Assembly: GCA_009777165.1 (NCBI GenBank)
Contig: WRML01000110.1
Coordinates: 1 to 6,981, forward strand
Length of the DNA: 6,981 bases
Reading direction: 5' to 3'
DNA from: Kiritimatiellota bacterium
GTDB lineage: Bacteria > Verrucomicrobiota > Kiritimatiellia > RFP12 > UBA1067
Below the pieces are notes generated by a model. The model was not told the DNA's origin. It saw nothing but the letters and a program-made list of their open reading frames with translations, and did no database searches. Positions within the stretch are counted from its first letter, which is position 1. Every line of letters begins with the position of its first letter. Below are positions 5,590 to 6,981 of this stretch, piece by piece. Both the position numbers and the translations under genes were made by a program.

Positions 5590-6981
5590 ATGAGAAAGAC
5601 GATGATGATGATGATGGCCGCCAGCGCACTGCTCGCGGCAACTGCGGCCCACGCGCAGTGGGTCAACCAGCTGCTGAACCAATACGCCGTGACGAACGAG
5701 TCCGGGCAGATGATCATCCTTTGGGACGAGGGGGGGTATTATCAGGACAACCCGCAGTACGGGCCGGACAAGTCGTTCGACGGGAACGCCGGCACGTTCT
5801 ATGACGGCGACGGCGGGGGGGCTGGGGGCTGGGTGGGCTTCGAGCTGCAGAGCCCGAAACTCATCACCGGCATCCGCTACGTCGGGCGCGGCGGCCAGCT
5901 GGCCCGCATCATGGGCGTCCGCATCCAGGGCGCGAACGCGCCGGACTTCTCCGACGCGGTCACGCTCCACACGCTGTACCCCCCCCCCGACTGGAACCCC
6001 ACCTGGTGGCGCGACGAACAGTTCCCCTCCCCCGCCGTCCTGCAGCCGTTCTCGTACGTGCGCTTCATCGCGCTGCCCGGGATGGCCGGCGGCAACCTGT
6101 GCATGGTGGAGTTTTACGGCGCGGACCCGCTGCCCGAGGAGGCGCCCGTGCCGGACGCGCCCGACCTGACGTTCGACGCGTGCATCAACCACCGCATGAA
6201 CCTGTTCTGGACGAGCGCCCCGTCAAACGCCATCTTCTACGAGATCCAACGTAAAATCGAGCACGAGCCGCACTTCTCCCCGCTCACGCGCGTCTTCGCC
6301 GTCACCGGGGAGCAGCACTTCTTCGACGATTCGCTCCTGCTGTACCGTGACACCACGTACCGCATCCGCGCCGTCAACGGCTCGGGGACGTCACCGTGGG
6401 TCTATGTTGCCGCCACCCCCCTCAACAGCGGGCGGGGACAGTGGATCGGGCTCCCCGGCAGTTGGGAGAACAACCCGATCTATGCGGGCGACAAGGTGTT
6501 CGACGGCAATATCGCCACCTGCTACAACTCGCCGGGGAACATTCAGAACGGCACATGGACCGGGTTGGACTTCGGCGCCGCGCGGGAGATGACCCTGCTC
6601 CGCTACGTGCCGCGCCGCAACTTCGCCGACCGCATGGACGGCGGCTGGTTCGAGGTCGCCGACGACCCGGACTTCACCACCCCCACGGGCGTCCACACCA
6701 ACATCGGCACCCCCCCCATCACCGCCATCACGGAAGCGTCGTTCCCCCCCCCCGCGCCCGCCCGCTACGCGCGCTACTGCGGCCCGGACGGCAGCTACGG
6801 CAACATCGCCGAGGTCGAGTTCGTGCTGGCCGACCAACCCCCCCTCCCCCCCAACGGCCTCGCCGTCTCCGGCTCCGACATCACCAACGACTTCGCCCTG
6901 CTGACGTGGACGCTGCACGACGCCGGCTCGCCCCTCTCCCCCCCCCCCGCCCCCCCCGCCCCCCCCCCCCGGGGGCCCCCC
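5590..6981 (+). CDS. Paralogue of the 1127-aa discoidin/Fn3 secreted protein, 3' end outside the window
   Basis: The frame stays open from ATG 5590 to the right edge (464 codons, no stop). The signal peptide (RK at 2-3, run of Met, cleavage AHA|QW after residue 22) is nearly identical to that of the upstream gene. Then follow an F5/8C-like domain (about 23-177: KSFDGNAGTFYD, GVRIQGAN, EFYGA), an Fn3-like domain (about 185-278: C198 in FDACINHRMNLFW, TYRIRAVN), a second F5/8C-like domain (280-412: QWIGLPG, KVFDGNIATCYN, WTGLDFG, DRMDGGWFEVADDPDF, RYARYC) and the start of a second Fn3-like domain. By eye about half the mature residues match the protein encoded at 1989-5372, in the same order, so this is a tandem duplicate. 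A glycan-binding extracellular role is inferred from the domains. The last 17 codons (6931-6981) are unreliable. Confidence 0.85.
   Translation, partial: MRKTMMMMMAASALLAATAAHAQWVNQLLNQYAVTNESGQMIILWDEGGYYQDNPQYGPDKSFDGNAGTFYDGDGGGAGGWVGFELQSPKLITGIRYVGRGGQLARIMGVRIQGANAPDFSDAVTLHTLYPPPDWNPTWWRDEQFPSPAVLQPFSYVRFIALPGMAGGNLCMVEFYGADPLPEEAPVPDAPDLTFDACINHRMNLFWTSAPSNAIFYEIQRKIEHEPHFSPLTRVFAVTGEQHFFDDSLLLYRDTTYRIRAVNGSGTSPWVYVAATPLNSGRGQWIGLPGSWENNPIYAGDKVFDGNIATCYNSPGNIQNGTWTGLDFGAAREMTLLRYVPRRNFADRMDGGWFEVADDPDFTTPTGVHTNIGTPPITAITEASFPPPAPARYARYCGPDGSYGNIAEVEFVLADQPPLPPNGLAVSGSDITNDFALLTWTLHDAGSPLSPPPAPPAPPPRGPP
5602..5616 (+). repeat. ATG trinucleotide run in the paralogue's signal peptide (5 copies)
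   Basis: Five consecutive ATG codons encode Met5-Met9. The upstream paralogue has four ATG and then ACG at the fifth position, so the difference may be one C/T substitution rather than unit gain. Confidence 0.75.
6931..6981. other. C-run low-complexity end, probable sequence or assembly artefact
   Basis: The last 51 bases consist almost only of C with a few G. Aligned codon for codon and without gaps to the paralogous stretch 3330-3380, every difference (19 by my count) is a change from A, G or T to C, while shared C and most G positions are kept. Natural divergence would not be so one-sided. The residues encoded here (SPPPAPPAPPPRGPP) should not be interpreted. Confidence 0.75.

Noticed and set aside
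5419..6192. Minus-strand open frame over repeat units and the start of the paralogue
   Set aside because: It reads through the hairpin repeats and is antisense to a well-supported signal peptide and discoidin domain.

Overview
The window is GC-rich bacterial DNA with a strong preference for C in third codon positions. All recognisable genes lie on the + strand. It carries a Tat-exported protein of the sugar-isomerase type and very large secreted proteins built from discoidin (F5/8 type C), fibronectin-III-like and PA14 domains. Together with a dispersed intergenic hairpin family, this points to a carbohydrate-degrading member of the PVC group (Kiritimatiellota, Lentisphaerota, Verrucomicrobiota or Planctomycetota). 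That placement is an inference from gene content, because no phylogenetic marker gene is complete here.

Layout: (1) positions 1-180 hold the C-terminal end of a gene resembling PTS enzyme I. (2) A short intergenic region has an 11-bp tandem repeat, a near-consensus sigma70-type promoter (232-260) and a strong Shine-Dalgarno sequence. (3) 288-1865 encodes a 525-aa protein with a twin-arginine signal and an L-fucose-isomerase-like catalytic region. (4) 1866-1988 holds hairpin repeat unit A. (5) 1989-5372 encodes an 1127-aa secreted protein with three discoidin-like and three Fn3-like modules, then PA14, then a C-terminal beta-sandwich. (6) 5359-5589 holds repeat units B and C in tandem. (7) 5590 to the right edge encodes a paralogue of the 1127-aa protein, incomplete here. 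The last 51 bases turn into C-runs that look like corrupted sequence.

The most unusual element is the intergenic cassette present three times. It has an 18-nt box (TGATGATCARATRAGTTG), an imperfect 22-30-bp hairpin made of 8-nt repeats (TAGTCCCG on the left arm) with an 11-nt loop, and a purine-rich AGGACA/AAAGGAC tail. In two copies the tail leads straight into the start codon and a signal-peptide segment that is better conserved than the rest of the protein. The two paralogues therefore share a whole 5' module (box, hairpin, ribosome-binding tail, secretion leader), and the box of unit B supplies the stop codon of the upstream gene.

Functionally, the genes suggest extracytoplasmic glycan handling. 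The giant proteins probably bind carbohydrate outside the cell. The Tat-exported enzyme probably acts on a sugar or sugar derivative in the periplasm. The upstream PTS-like gene has its own 3' end and is separated from the rest by a promoter. No glycoside hydrolase, sulfatase, tRNA, rRNA, transposase or CRISPR array is visible.
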